Positions 1 through 14,100 of a stretch of DNA of 64,000 nucleotides are shown here, piece by piece. The stretch is from Flammula alnicola (lineage: Eukaryota; Basidiomycota; Agaricomycetes; Agaricales; Strophariaceae), in assembly GCA_015499995.1 (NCBI GenBank), contig JADNRV010000053.1:248001-312000 (forward strand), read 5' to 3'. Below the pieces are notes generated by a model. That model was not told the DNA's origin. It saw nothing but the letters and a program-made list of their open reading frames with translations, and searched no databases. Made by a program: the position numbers and the translations under genes. Position 1 is the stretch's first letter; each line of letters opens with the position of its first letter.

Positions 1-262
1 GCATGGAGACCGTCACCTCCGCAACTGTGGCAGGTTTATCCTCTATTCATAGTCTTCCTATCCCTCGCATTTTCATGACCTCTTTAACATTTCCCAATAT
101 GTCATATCCCATCTTCTCACCGCTTAATGATATATTATCCTTCCTGGCGCGGACTTAGAAATTTGGAATCACCCCACCCCTAGACAATACCCTCCTGCAT
201 TATTGATCAATATGCCCCCTTGGACACTGTATTACACCTGTACACCCTCTCTAGAATCCTAG

Positions 263-679
263 TCATGACCTACATACAACACCTATTTTTTTGGAAATAT
301 TTCTAAATTCTCGTCCACTGAGTAGTATACTTTCAGTGTGTCGCGTTTTACATTTGTGTAAACGATGGCAATTTTCTAAACTGCTCTGCAAAATTCTCTC
401 TTGAATGCGCTTGAAGCTTGATCGAGCTTCATCGCCAATGGCAATGGCTACGGCCTGCGGCGCTTGGGCCGGGTCACGAGCATACAATGATTGCCGGATC
501 CCCGGCGGAGTCAGCAGAAATTCAAGCTGCGATTTCGGATTCCAAGCGTGCCATTGTTCCCTCCTGAGTCTTAGAACAAAGCGACCAGCACTCTGGGCAG
601 TGTAATATAAGTAACAATAACGCAGGGCCCCGACTTTTGTGCCGCAAAAGAATGTCACGGTGACCCAGTCGCGAGGCAA
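263..679 (-). CDS. Uncertain open reading frame of 138 codons
   Basis: A single uninterrupted frame of 138 codons runs from an ATG at 679 down to 263, divergent from the BTB gene that starts 136 bp away. I recognise no family. The product would be Arg/Gln-rich and soluble in its middle part, with no obvious signal peptide or membrane segment. Its length is only modestly above what chance allows, and it could be a fragment of an intron-containing gene or a non-coding frame in a shared promoter region. It is listed only because nothing else explains this stretch. Confidence 0.2.
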   Translation of the reverse strand: MPRDWVTVTFFCGTKVGALRYCYLYYTAQSAGRFVLRLRREQWHAWNPKSQLEFLLTPPGIRQSLYARDPAQAPQAVAIAIGDEARSSFKRIQERILQSSLENCHRLHKCKTRHTESILLSGREFRNISKKIGVVCRS

Positions 680-814
680 AGTTTCCTTAATCTATCTGAG
701 TGGCACACCATCACCAAACCCACTCCCTTTCATCCATCTATCCACGACGGGTCCCATCGGTCTTCCTTGACAGTTTTACCCTTTCATTTTATCTATACCT
801 GCTTCGTCGTTGAA

Positions 815-2113
815 ATGCCGACTGCCGCACCGTCCCGGCGATTCATTATCGTCGACGACAGCACTATCCGAGAGGCGCGCGATCGTCAGGAGGAGAAGAG
901 ACCAAGAAAACGCGCGAGGGTCGTCGATTCTGATGATGAGGATGCGCCGAAGAAGTACGAGCGCCTGGAATACGAGCAGAAGGGTCCTTATGAGCGCGAT
1001 CCGAAGTTCTTCAAGGAGGACCCATCTGCTACCTGCGTCGTTCGCGTCAGGGACTACATGTTCAAGGTAAGTGATCTTCTACTTCAGCGGCACAGCAACT
1101 GATATATCGTACCCAGATCCACGCGGACTTGCTGTCCTGTTGTCAGATTATGAGCGAATGCTTGCAAGATCACGTCGAACGATATGGGATGCCGACGGAA
1201 GAGAGACCATTCCAATGCCCCTATCCTACTGTGGAAGAATACCGGGCATTTTTGTGGGCGTTATACGCTACGTGCGTCTTGCAATCTCTGCTTTTATGCA
1301 CCCCCTGACGTCCCTGCACCTTTTAACAGCGTCGAACAACTCTCGGAAATAGCCCACGACCATGCCGATCTCGAGCGACTCTCGCAGATCATCAAACTGA
1401 ATAGGAAATACGACATACCAAAGATGCTGGACTGGGTCACTGACACTGTCCATAGAACAGCAACGAATGCTGTGTTCATGGAGTCTTGTTCGTCCGCGAG
1501 CCTCACCTTGCTAGTCGAGATTGCCAAGGAGAATAAATACACGAAGACCCTCGATGCCGTCGTCCGCAAGTGGTGCGATAGGATTCTGAACAAGAGCACG
1601 CCTTCGGTACCTGCCATCCAGATCGCGGACAAGTACGAGCTGCAGGAGCTCGGTGGGGTCGCGTACTACGTGCACGTACAGGATATGCTGGACAGGCAGA
1701 CCGGCTTCACGGAGAAGGGTGCGACACAGCTGCGCGCCGACCCGAAGCTCAACAACGGGCAGGTGATGCGCCTCTTGACCGGGTACTGGTCGCTCGTGAG
1801 CCTGTGGGAGCGTCTGCGGCTCAAGCCTATCGAACTGCCTATGGCTGCCAGCTGCTCGGCGGAGGCTCATGTCAAGTGCGCGGCGACCTGGGAACGGCGT
1901 TGCATCTCGGCTGCGGGGTGGAAGAGGATCTTGGGGATCAACTCGGCGGATATCTTGGCCCTGCTGGCTTGTTTGCGCGATCAGCTCTCCAATGATGATG
2001 ATCTAAAGGCAGCTACAAATCCGGAGTGCCGCCTCGCGGGACTGGAAGCGTTGAAGGCTCTCCGAACAAAGACGCAGGCAGGATTGGCGGACCATTTCTT
2101 TGCGTGTGTCTAA
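815..2113 (+). CDS. BTB/POZ-domain protein, basidiomycete type
   Basis: Three exons (815-1066, 1117-1271, 1330-2113) join to an intact frame of 396 codons. Both introns (50 and 58 bp) have GT/AG ends. The ATG at 815 is preferred to the in-frame ATG at 767 because the intervening residues look like translated leader. Residues 1-75 are charged and probably disordered (runs of Arg/Lys, then Asp/Glu). A BTB-like fold follows: a segment beginning CVVRVRDYMFKIHADLL, then a YPTVEEYRAFLWALYAT block, then a helical repeat region with KYDIPKMLDWV, KYELQEL and a C-terminal Cys/Trp-rich part. This architecture is common in large agaricomycete BTB families, whose members are presumed protein-protein adaptors. 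The exact substrate or partner cannot be told. The gene has no frameshift, unlike many others here. Confidence 0.85.
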
Positions 2114-4571
2114 GGAAGACATCTTTCATGTCGGCTAAATTAAGCATCTGTGTAGGTAGTAAGTATAGTATATCGAACTTATGTGAACGTAATATGGACT
2201 TACGTGGTTGTCTGGAATGACCACGAGATACTGCTGAATGTCACGAATCTGAATCGAAAAACGTTCGATGAGGTCCTTAAGCACGAGCTAGCCAAGATGA
2301 TTGCACCAACGTGCTCCGCGTTCTTCAATCTGACGTGCTTCAACGTGCTGCAAATATTTGAAAGCATTCAATAGAACTACAGCCAATCTCAGGACGTGAG
2401 AAAAGCTGAACCACAGTCATTTTGGGAAGCATTTAGGCTGTTCCCATCTAGCGCTACTTTTGTCTCTCTGTAGATAACGGAACAAGAGGTTCAGTCCGCC
2501 GTACTGACATCCCAAAATATCATCATCTGTCACCAGAGCTGAGGTTTTCAAGTTTGGGAGTGACCTCCTCAGATCTGGGACATTGTCAGCCTAAATAGTA
2601 AAAACATGTAACTTCCTAATTCTTGCAGTCTTCTATGCCAGTGTTTCGAATGATGGTGTGATGTGATAGTGAAAAATGGAAAATATTTCTTGCGAGCCTG
2701 CCTCTCACACCACGAGTAATTCTGAGACTCTGGGATTGAGTCTGCTGATAAAATCCGGCGCGATGGTCCGACCTGTCGCGTTATTAGCTGAGAACTTCCG
2801 CCAACTTCACGACATGCAACAAGTTTCCGTTCAAAATATTCTACTCGGACATTCCAATGCCCGAGAAAATTGACAAAAGTTGTCAGGTGTCTTCTAGTGA
2901 AATGCGTGGGTTATGAGTCACTTTCCCAGTGAGTACTTCCGCGAAGAGGTTGGCCTTGAAGCTTAAAGGATCTAGACTGGTAGAATGCGCCAGTAATCTA
3001 TAAATAGATAATTGGCTATTATTAGACTCTCCCATTATTTTGCCGTCTTACCGCTTCGCATCTCCAACTCACCTAAAAGCGACTGGGCATTCCTCGCTTC
3101 TAACCGATTATTCTCCAAGTATAGGAAATTTGAAACCGACGGTTTGGACCAATGTACGTAGGAAGACAATACATGCTGGCATAACAGGGCCTTCTGAAGG
3201 ATGGTCATTGGTTTTCAAGTTCTGTTTACTGGTCCTCCCGAGCTTGAAGTAAACTTCCGACAACACTGGACATACAATCATATAAATTACGGTATGCAAA
3301 ATTTAAATGAACCTGAATGTGGAAGTGTAATCTGAATCTGAGGTAGTGGCTCAGTAGATAACATCCAGAGAGCACATGCCCAAAGCCAATTCCCTCTTAA
3401 GTATTCCCTCCTCTCACAGGTTAATCTGGACTGTACTTACAAGGTCTTATATTCTTACATGTAAATAAACCCAGTGAGTCTCGGTTGCGTGTGGCCGACT
3501 TACCGAATTAACCTGCGTCGATTAACCTGCGTCGTCGTCGAGTAGCCAAGACTGATCATGATTGTCCACAAGTACTCTAAGCATATGCATAAGGTATGCA
3601 AACCCCAGGCGATCTACTAATTTGATTTGACTTCACTTAAAGGCAAGACAGCCTAAGCCACTCGAATATCATACTGCATTGGGAGAGGCTTAATTTCCGA
3701 ACATCGTGCAGGACACCAATATATACTGCCAGAAACTGCCTGTTACTACCCTGTAATTACGGAAGTGATTTCGTGAGAGGCCTACTATATGACAGGGATC
3801 GTGTAAGTACGGTAAGTATGGACTTTCTAACACCGGTTGTTGGGTGTCTAGTGACACTGACCCTCTGCGTGCCTCGGGTTGGAGAGGCGGTCAGGGGACC
3901 CAGCCCGAGCCTTCTGGATTCACAGAGTCAGCATTACCAGGAACGATGAGATAAATGGTGAATGTGAATGAAATATTGTGCGCCACACGGTTTAATACCG
4001 AGTCCGTCTGCAGTGATTACATCTTATCTCCCCATAGTATCTGGTTCCTGAAACTGTTTGAATCGCTTATGTTTGACCTCTGTCAAAAGAAACAGGCGGA
4101 GCACACTAGATTGACGATTGGATTTCAGACGCGAGGGACGGCCATCTCACAGGACGTCAAATGAACGAACAGCTGATCTAAAGCTTGATTATCCTTTAAA
4201 AATAGCTAGAAAAAATCCAAATCATGACATGACGGTGTATGGAGCTCCACAGAGATATTATATAGTATAGATGACACAGAACTCGAATCTTGGCGCAGCA
4301 CTAGCAATTCTACAATACAAATTTAATATCTCCTATTGTACTTGTTCAAAGAGTCTGGGGTAACCGAGCTTCGGTCTTGGTCACGTAACGGTACGGGCAG
4401 GGGATCGAAATTCTCCTTCGGTATCAAGCGCTGAAACTGCTGTGAGTGGGTAGTGCTAATGGGTCGGAGGTTGGATAGAAAAGGTAAACATGTGGCCGAA
4501 GCCGAGAACACGTAGTGTCCCATCGCCGATTGAGATGGGAAATGAATTTGTGGGGAACATGGCATTTGTGC
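2114..4571. other. Gene-free stretch between BTB gene and SnoaL-like gene
   Basis: About 2.5 kb of AT-rich DNA with only short frames below 90 codons and no recognisable protein. A small direct repeat of the 14-mer ATTAACCTGCGTCG occurs twice around 3508-3535, followed by a short GTC run. The proximal part must contain the 3' ends of both flanking genes, which converge on it. I see nothing else here. Confidence 0.5.
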
Positions 4572-5122
4572 TCACAGCTGGAAACATGTGGAGAAGCCGC
4601 GTGTCAACAAAAGATATATTTCGGGCGGTCGAGAACTTACAGAGGCCTGTGCAAATGTCTTCTCCTGGCAGTGGATAACCGGCGAGTCTGCATCAACTGC
4701 GCGCATCACGCAGGTTGCCGGGCCAGAATCGGTCCGAATGACGAAGGTGACAATTTTGAGGTCTCGTCAAAATCAAGCAGCCAAGTGAAGTCTTCCGTCC
4801 ACCGCCTCCCACTCTTCCTCCACATCCAGTTGACGCTGGCGATGACAGTCACCCGACGGCTCTCGGCATTGACTTGCACTGCACTGCGAATCCGTGCATC
4901 GGAACGCGTGAAATGTGTAGCCAAGAGATCGAAATATGACCGTATGGCATTCGAGCCATCCAATCTCGAGGTCAGGGGATGGGGACATTCCGCTGGTGTA
5001 TGTTGGATGGTGACCGGTAAAGTTGTAGAGAAATAGGAAAGCATCTTAATAGGAGCGATGCTTGAGGAAAACGCGTCAAAGAATGTTTGGCTAGACGCCC
5101 GGAGCTGCTGTTCAGTGACCAT
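4572..5122 (-). pseudogene. SnoaL/NTF2-like domain protein with one apparent frameshift
   Basis: The ATG at 5122 opens a frame that reads as a small NTF2-like (SnoaL-type) alpha+beta domain: an N-terminal helix with FFDAFSSS, a loop with LDGSNAIRSYFDLLATHF, and beta strands with RVTVIASVNWMW and the conserved W..FTW. Near 4757-4762 the frame must change by one missing base to continue as KIVTFVIRTDSGPATCVMRAVD, which is the expected last strand. A 60-70 bp GT/AG intron then joins to a two-codon last exon ending in a TGA at 4574-4572. The complete product would be about 165 residues. Such domains serve as cyclases, isomerases or ligand binders, and the substrate is unknown. Apart from the frameshift the whole domain is present, so this is either a recent pseudogene or a sequence error. 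It stands alone, with no biosynthetic core gene next to it. Confidence 0.65.
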
Positions 5123-8109
5123 GACGGGATGGTTTCGGAAAATGGGTTGGCGAATATTGTGTAGATTCCCAGAATTAGCGTGCCTTTATAGCGTACAAGC
5201 CTAGAGGCTCGGACCTCGGGCAGAAGGGACCTGGAGTTATGGCCGGACTGTCAGGTCATTGCGATTCATCATATCTCCCAAGGGTTTCTTGGGCTTTAAT
5301 CAGGTGGCTCGAGACGTCCATACGTATACTTGGAAGACAGTATTGTCCAGCCGTTTGGGAGGAAGTTTCCTCAAGAACGAGAGAACGAAGGGGTCATCGG
5401 GGAGTACTTTTTTAGACCAGCTGCTTCTCGTATCGCGATGTATTTGATTTCGGACGAGATAAGGGGACGCGGTCACAGAGGCGGTTCGTTGATTGAAACG
5501 ACCTGGACATTGCAGCCGCCATCGATTCAACTTCGCGCCGATGAAATGCTGGGTTCAAAATCATTTGTGGGCAGATCTCAGCGCTAATCTGAGTTTCAAC
5601 TTTCGTAAGTTGCACGGGGAAGATGTCAATGATTGGAGAAGGCAACGTAAATTATGCTCATTGGGTCATATAAACAAGCTACATCGAGTTGGCCGACGCT
5701 ATTCTAATTGCAGAGCAGCATTTCGAAATTCCAACCTGGGACCTGGGGATGCCTAGCATCCCTGGACTCGGATTCGGACTTCCTTTGAACTCCAGGGTGG
5801 ACATCAAACGTAACTTGCTTTAAAACGAATAAAACTTACGCAACAAAGCGGAGAAAATTCAATAGGCGGAAGGTATGGCAGGGAGAAGACAAAAGAGCGT
5901 TAAGGTAGATCGCCGTGCCCGCTGTTGAGAGCTCCGTATAAATAGTGCCTTCCACTCATGGCCTCGGAGATTCAGAATAAGGATCTTATGTACAAGTTGT
6001 CAAGCTGGGCCGCAGTGATTTTGAGAGAACATCCCCATGGCGGTGCGCCTAAATCTGCATTCGGAGAGTCTGTATCGTCGCTTGGGCAGAGAGGAGGAAC
6101 AGATGAGGCAATTTGGGGAAGTAAGACTCGCTTAGCTGCATAAATTAACTTAACTGACAGGGCCATGGCTTGCTTGATTCCTTGAGGCGTAGCATAAGGC
6201 AGAGTAACTGGTAATTCTTACCGAGGAGTAAATTTCGGGAAAATAACAACTGAAACAGAACTTACAGTCCCTGCATTCAATCGCGGAGTGAACCAAGAGC
6301 TTTTCGAACTTGCTATCGTCGATAGACTAGATATGGTTAAATAACCGCGCAAATCGAGAAGGCATGGAATCGGGGACGGTGACCGTAACCGCAAGGCCTA
6401 GGATCGACGGGATTGTTCATAACCGTAGAATTCTTTAGTAGAGCATTAACTTACCTCCGAGACAAAGTCGGTCACTGGAGGGTTCTCTTAATCTTTTGTG
6501 GGTGCTGTTAAAGTTCATCGTTGCTAGTCCGAATTACCGCGCGCTTGTGTCAGGCCGCGTGTCATTCGGCGTCGGTAAGGTTGCTCCAGAGTACCCGAAA
6601 AGCACAGCATCCGGTAAGGAGTGCCGAAAACGATATCACGACGATTCATGCGATAATTATAACCCACAGAGAGAAGCCGAAGTGAGGTTGTCCATGCATG
6701 ACTAAATTATACGTCTCTCTATTAGCCACTTGTATGAAAGGAGACATTAATTAGAAATATAATACTTTATCGACATCAAGACATGTTGCGTTGAGGGCCA
6801 CAGCGACTGTAACATCGGCAATCTCCCAACGTTTGGAGGGTCTTCGGGATCATAATCTTCGTCGAGGTATGAGTTCTCAACATGAATTTATATCGACCAA
6901 CTTTAGCTTCCGCGTGAACGCTTTGCAACATTTGTGTTCATGACATATGGATGCTGTCCATGAAAGATGAGGCCCTGATTCTCGTCTGCACGGAGGACGT
7001 TTATCCCCCGAATGTGGCTCGAGAAAAGAAAGGATATGGCAACCCACGAGGGCGAGCCTATCCTTGGGTGCTTGATGTTCTACTTGACGTTGAAGCAGCC
7101 CCGCGTAGAAGGAGTTCTAGAAGAGAAATAATGGGCAGCGCAAACAGCGCTATTCAGCTTTATACCGGCGCCACAGTATAAGTAAGCATAAGCCCGTTCG
7201 AACAAGTGAAGGCTGGATATATAACGCTTACGTCTCAAACTACAGCGAGGTTCATTGACATGAGAACCGTATACTGTTTGACGACGACTGGAGCTAGATC
7301 TCAATGGATGAGGTCCTGGATGACCGCATGGCTGCAAGGCCATCATAGCTTTTTTTCTGGCGGAATATCAGCCAAACCCTGGGTTGGCAATCAATGCGCG
7401 GACAACGCGGCATGCCAGAAAAAAGGGCATACCTCTGGTTTCATCCCCGCGAGCTCACCAATTGAAGCGGCAAATTTGTAGTCGATACCACATAATCACC
7501 GTTGATGCCTGGCCAATGCCAATGCGTTATCTTGTCTTGACTGGGATTAATATTAAATGTAAATTTGGATTATCTGTTATTCATATCATTATGCTGACAC
7601 GGATTTGAAGGGTAAACTCACCAAAAAGTTGGCCTCTTGAGTTGTGGTACTTGAGTATTGAGCAAGTTTAATCTGCAATCCGACCAGATCCGACCAAATC
7701 CAACGCTATATTGCGGTACCGTTTCTAGTTCTGACCTTCATCAAGCAGGAGTCAAAGCAACAACTGAGCAATCCGTGGGCATTTCAGGTATAAAATGAAT
7801 CTTTTCGGTCAGACCTAACGTTGGAAGTTGAGTGCCATCCATTTCGAAGGTGCATGGGATGCGAGAGCGTGTTGTGCCAGTATACTCCAGGGATTTGGTT
7901 GGATAAGGCACCACCGACGCCGCGGCGCGGCAGACACATTCCACGGACTTCGTTCCGATTGGAAGCCAGCCGAGGCCCACTTCTTCCGAAAAGTATTATT
8001 GCCAACTATGTACATGAAAGAGTCCAGACTGGACAATGGATGCCCCCTGAATGAATTTTATTCTGGCAGGAGAACGTTACTTATTGACATTGACAATGGT
8101 GCTTGTCCT
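5123..8109. other. Gene-free stretch between SnoaL-like gene and ABC-1
   Basis: About 3 kb with short frames only. A possible coding scrap lies on the minus strand near 5300-5530 (a segment with FLRKLPPKRLDN), but no start, splice pattern or family could be established. A TATAAATAG sequence sits at about 5937. The right end is the 3' flank of ABC-1. No transposon, tRNA or terminal repeats were recognised. Confidence 0.45.
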
Positions 8110-11100
8110 TCAGACTCCTTCTGCAACAGCATAAAGTGCCGCCTTGTCTGCACTATCCTCAACCAAGGCCTTGAAACTGCCGTTTTCTTTGTGAAGAAGC
8201 AAAATGGGACTGTCGAATTCGACCTGTGACCATCTTTCAGTCTTTTGGATGAGGGCGAAAGAAAGAGAAATACTTACAATCCTACCCTTATCTAGGACCA
8301 TCTAGTTTCTCGATGAAAAAAAGTATTGCATAACGACAAATTTCCACTTACATTTTATCAGCATCCATAATCGTTTGGAGGCGATGTGCGACGGTGATCA
8401 CAGTAACGTTGAATCCACTTGTTGCCGTAAAGTTTCTTGTATCAAAGTGTCCGTCTCATAGTCTTGGGCGAAGACAAGTTAGCTGGGAGGAATTATAGGC
8501 ATATTAGGACAGTGGAAATGTACCAATTGCAGAAGTCGCTGCAATAAACCCAGCATCAATCATGGGTACAAGTTGATCTACAAATGTGCGAACCTTCGTC
8601 GAGAATGAGGAGCTTACTACCACGGACAATTGCACGAGCAAGCGCCATGATTTGTCTTTCCCCGACTGAGAAATTACTGCCACCGCCGCAATCTTGGTGT
8701 CAAGCGTTACGCGAGCCTGTCCCGAATCCTGGTGGAGCGAGAACAATCCAGCAGCTCGAAGGGCATGTTCAATGTTGCATCGTCATTCTGCTCGAGGGGA
8801 TCCAAATTCTGACGAAGCGTGCCTAAAATCTCTTAGTACGCATTAACAAAGAGGACAGAAGATGGTCCTTCCACTCAGAAGCTCGGGCTAGCACGGTAAG
8901 ATGGATGAGTTTTATCGCTGATAATTGAAAGAAGAACTTGCCGTTTGAGGTATGATGGTGATACTGGATCTCAGAGAGTCTAGATTAATTGAATCAGTCG
9001 CGATGCCATCATAGTAAACAGTTCCGTCTGTGAGAATGCATCTCAGTAGAGCAAGTGTCAGTGAACTCTGACCTCAGATTAATGTTCAGATCATTAGAAG
9101 AGAAGACTGAGCAAACCTTTCCGCTTCCAGTCCGACCAACTACACAATTCCAATTAGTCGGCCTTTAGGTAGGACGAGAAGAGAATTATTTACCAACACC
9201 AATCCGCTCTCCGGCCTTGATATGGAAGGAGAGGTTGTGCAAAATTGTAGGGCCGGACTGAAGGCCTTGAGCCACAGTCACAAATTGAAAGGAAATGATC
9301 TACTTTACCTGTGAGTACTGTGCAGATAGGTTTTCCACCCTAAGATCTCCGCTTGTGGGCCATGCTGCAGGAGGTTTCCAGATTCGTTGATTTCGGTTCG
9401 TGTTCAACGTCAAGATAGCCCCGAATGCGCTCCAAACTGAAATTTTCAGCTGATTACCAGCTATGTAAAATGAATAACTCGTTACTCACCTATTGGCCGC
9501 CACCTCAAGGTCGTTGAAGTTCCGAATCAGATAGAACAGATACGTGCAGAATCCCAGGGCCTGGATAAGCGAGAATCCCGAGTTGGCTGCACTAAGGGAT
9601 TGAAAATAAACCAGATAAGAGGCAAGCAAGCAGTAATGCTGCTCCCAGAAAGTCAACACGCAGCCCGATCCACCTGTTCAGGTTCCAGGATGTCCGAGCT
9701 GCTCGTGAGAAGTGGTCAATGCGCTTCAAGGATTCATCCTTGAAAGATTCCTGAGCACCATAAGCGCGGATGGAAACTGATGATATCAGCGACGTATGAT
9801 TAAGGTGTGAAAAGGTCACTCACCAAGACCATGAATCGCGGCGCTAAAATGTCCAAGAACAGGTGACCGAGCATTGCTAGAAAGGCAGACTTCATTTGAC
9901 AGATCGATACCAGGTGAGAGAGTAGCTAGATACCTCATTTCTCGTTTAACCGATAGTTGAGACTTTAAATACAAGTTTCCCATAATAACACCCAAGATGG
10001 CGACCGCGATCCCGGGAAGCATGAAAATAGGGGTGAAGAGTACAATTGCACACAGCTTTGTAAAAACAGTCAGTGATTGTTGGACAGTCTCACTGAAGGT
10101 CTGGGGTATCGGACCATCCACGGAGCGTATGTCCTGAGTGCATCGAGCGATAATACGGGCGGTTGGAGTTTCGTCCAGCCATCTGTTGCACGTCATTAAC
10201 ATAATCAGAAGAAGAAGAAGTACTCAAACGCACCGCAATGTGGTACCAAATATGGAATCGATTAACTGTACATGGATAGATCTGGTGGCGCTCAAGACGC
10301 GCAGATTGTAGTAGATGTCCGTTACGGACGATATGAATATGCGAAATATGACGATTGAACAAAGGACAGTAAGGTAGCTACGCAAGGTCGTTAGCCATTT
10401 AGCCGCTAGGACAAGTCTGGGGACGCACAAAGAAAGGCGAACTTCGGATGGTGCGTGCGTCTCGTACTGAGATCCCCAAAAGCCAAGGAACCACGTCTGA
10501 AGAGTAACTACCCATTGCGAAGTGCCGACAATCAGTATCCAAGATGTGAAGAACAGAACTGGGTGGTCCCCTCCCAATGCATCCAGGAACAGCTGCATGG
10601 ATTTCCAAGTAACACGACCTTCAACTATCTCCTCGGCAACGACAAGTTTTCCGGCATCGGCATCGGGTATCTTCTTAAGTGGACGAGGGGTATCTTCTGG
10701 GACCTCAGTGATTTCTTCATCCTGCTCTATTTCCGATGCGAGAACTGGGTCGTGTTCCAGAGCGAGGCGAACATCGGTTCCTTGAGTTTGAACGCTGCCG
10801 TCAAGGCCGATGGAGACTATGAAGTCAGCTATTGGGGCAGCGAGAGCGACATTGTGGGTCTCAAATATACCCCATCAACTCGTATATTAGTATCAAAGAA
10901 AACAAAAAGACTTACCACGAGTAGTATCGTCCTTCCCTTGACGAGATCTCCGCGGAGACATTTGTTGACAATCCAAGTAGAACTTGAACCAAATATTTTC
11001 AGACAAAAGTTTATGCAGAAGAGTATGGTGCTTACGTGTGCACATCCAGGGCGGCAAGGATATCGTCAAGGAGAATTATTTTAGCCTGTGAGTAGATAGC

Positions 11101-14100
11101 CCTCGCAAGCGTGACTCGTGCCTGCGAAAGCTCTGAGATTTATGTCGGACTTGTCGGCATGGTTTAAAGTTTACCTTTTGGCCACCGCTGGGTCGTGTCG
11201 TAAGTACGATTTAACTAAATCAATGGCAAGCTATCCGCACCTAAGGGTCAAGCCACGTTCGCCCACTTCGGTCTTGTCCCCGGCTTCGAATAGCTCAAGG
11301 TCATTCTCCAACGCGCACTGGCGGATCACTTGATATGTAGATTGTCAGTCAGTCTGGATGTCTCTTTAGAATCACTGAATACCGTTTCGATACCGTTCCT
11401 CATCATACGGTGCACCAAACAAAATGTTATCCCTTATGCTAGCGTTTTGTACCCAGGACTCCTGTGTAGCGTAGGCCACACCACCATTGCGTGGAAGGTT
11501 GAACCAAGAATCAGGATGTGAAGGTAGGTAGTGCATCTCGCCTGTATAAAAAATCAGTGAAGATCGTGGATCTGAGGGTTCTCCGGACCCACCAAGTAGG
11601 GCCATCAGCATGGACGTCTTTCCCGACCCACTGCATGCGATTACTAGTAAACATAAAACTTCAGGCCTTCTCTCTCAGAAAAAAGTGCTCACGTAGGCCC
11701 AATAATAAGGTTCACGCAATTACGCCTAAACAACAACTCTCCGTTGATATGAAGCTTGAATTGTCGGCTTGACGGAGCGAGTGAACCCCCTTCATCTTCA
11801 ACAGACCACACAAATGTCGCATCCCTAAATCCGGTCAAATCTGTGTCCATTGGATTACCCTCTTCGATTTGCAGAGAATCCGCGGGCTGTCCATTCACAT
11901 TTGAGAACGAATCGAGAAGTTCCGTACGATACAAGAAGTCATTCCAACGATCAATTGAGACTTTGGCTTTTGCGATTGTCGTCAATTCCCTGTAACGGCA
12001 GTAATGTAGCAACCTCGTACCTTGGATCACCAATGTCAACCGCCAAGAGATCCTCTGAAATTGTGTCCCCAGGATATTGAAAACAGCCATGCTAGAGAAA
12101 ATCTTGGATGCTGCATTGACGGTCAGTCATGGTATGCATAGTAACATATGGGGAAGAGAAACCATACCGTTTAGTTCCTGCTTCATGACCGCCGTATATG
12201 CAATGAAAGTAAACAGCGTAGTCAACGTTGGAATGATAGCCCTAATGGCCTAGATATCAGACATATACTATTGGAACAAGAAGAAAAAGGTTCACCCCAT
12301 TGCATTATTTAGCAGTCTTAGTACCTGTCATAGCAATGAGCTCTTTGCACAACGATATAATAATTTTAGTTGGACATGCCATCATCTTCCAGAGCCATTG
12401 AAGTTCCTCGTCTCGCCGTTCTTGAACGCGCTGGGACATCATCTTCTCCCATCCAAACAGCTTGATCATCCGCAATACATTTACAGCTATGAAAACCGCG
12501 CATTTAATAAAGCTAATCGTTCATATAAATCGAACAACCCATTTACCTTCAGAGATAGTCTGCACTCTCGCGTCCGTCTGACGGAAACATTCAGTACATC
12601 AATGCGTGTGGATTAGCTGTTTATCATACCCGTTTCATCTTGATTGCTTGCACGTCCTTGACCTTCTTTCCAATATACCCCGGGACTGGAATGAATACTA
12701 TCGTTGTAACAAGACCAACGATTGCACTGAGATTGAAATTCCAGATGTCAGAGAGTTCGAGCCTAAGAGACATAGTCGGAGACATGAGACCTACCTCCAG
12801 CCAAGGACTTGGTACAGGAAAATCATACTAAGCGCTATCTGCAAAGGAATCTGGATGACTAGCCGAGACACCGACATGTCAGCTTAATTCACGATATTTA
12901 GAATGAAAGGTTATACTGACCAAAGTTGAGGAAATCAATACCGCCGACGAGATTGGCAAGGTCGGTAGTGACAAAATTGTTGAGCTTCCCAATCTGGTTT
13001 TTCGAATCTGTAGAGTGTTTCTTGTCCAGAGGTGTAGTATCAGCCCTCATCTTTCCTTTCAAAGAGCGGCCTTCCGAGGCCCTGCCTTGTGTGGAGGTGC
13101 TTGAAATTAATGCTGCCGTACGAGCTGACGCATCGTCGTCACGCCCATTGCCTTGAGCAGTACTTTCGCTGGACGTCTCGGCTTTCAGTCGGATGCGCAG
13201 GCTGTGCTCGAAAGCAAGTTGAGTAAGTAATCCCTCAACAACCACCATAGTCCTATGCGCAATAAATATGAACCAGTGCACAAAGATCGACTCTAGGAAA
13301 GGTCCTATTAGGAGCAATGAAATCCAGAACCAGGGCCGGATGGTCGCGTTCGCGCCGCCCGTTTCTAGATAGCTATATTATGATAAGCCAATATCGTAGA
13401 CGAACAATGAAATGCGGCACCTGAGTATTTTGTTTATCGCAGTTGGAGCAGCGAAGCTACAAAGAGAGCTGACGGGAATCGTGAGAGCCATAACCACGTA
13501 ATCACGACCTAGGCAGCGAGAGGATATCAATATTAACGACGCAGAGAATAAGAACACAGTGAAATCGCCGCACGGAAGTAGGTCATCAGGCCGAAGAAGA
13601 TGTTTTGGCGCTTATCATTGCACAGAGGGTCTATATACTACACGAAACGTGAGCAAGGTAAACAGTAGTACCCGCATTGAGAGCTGGGTTGAGCAACAAC
13701 GAACCTGAAATGCTCTACTGGTTCGATATCGAGAGTAGTCATCGTCCGAAAGAGGTGGAAGTTGGTCATGACGCAAATGTGGCATTTATAGCCCAACAGG
13801 ATGATAGCATCGATGTACGTGTAAGTAGCTCTCGCGAACAACGCGGCCGTTTGCTCGGGATTGGGGACAGGCATGGGATTCTTGACAGATTTTTGGTCAG
13901 TATTATGACGTGACAAATCGAGACTTCTAGCATTGCAAAAAGTACCTTTGGGTCGATAGGAACATAACGCCGTGGTATGAATAAAGGTATCACAATCGCT
14001 GTTATGGTGAGAATGATAATCTTGGCCCACAATATGCCGCCTTCTGCGATATCCACCGCATTCTGTGTGTACGTAGCCAGAGGCCACAGATCACGGTATG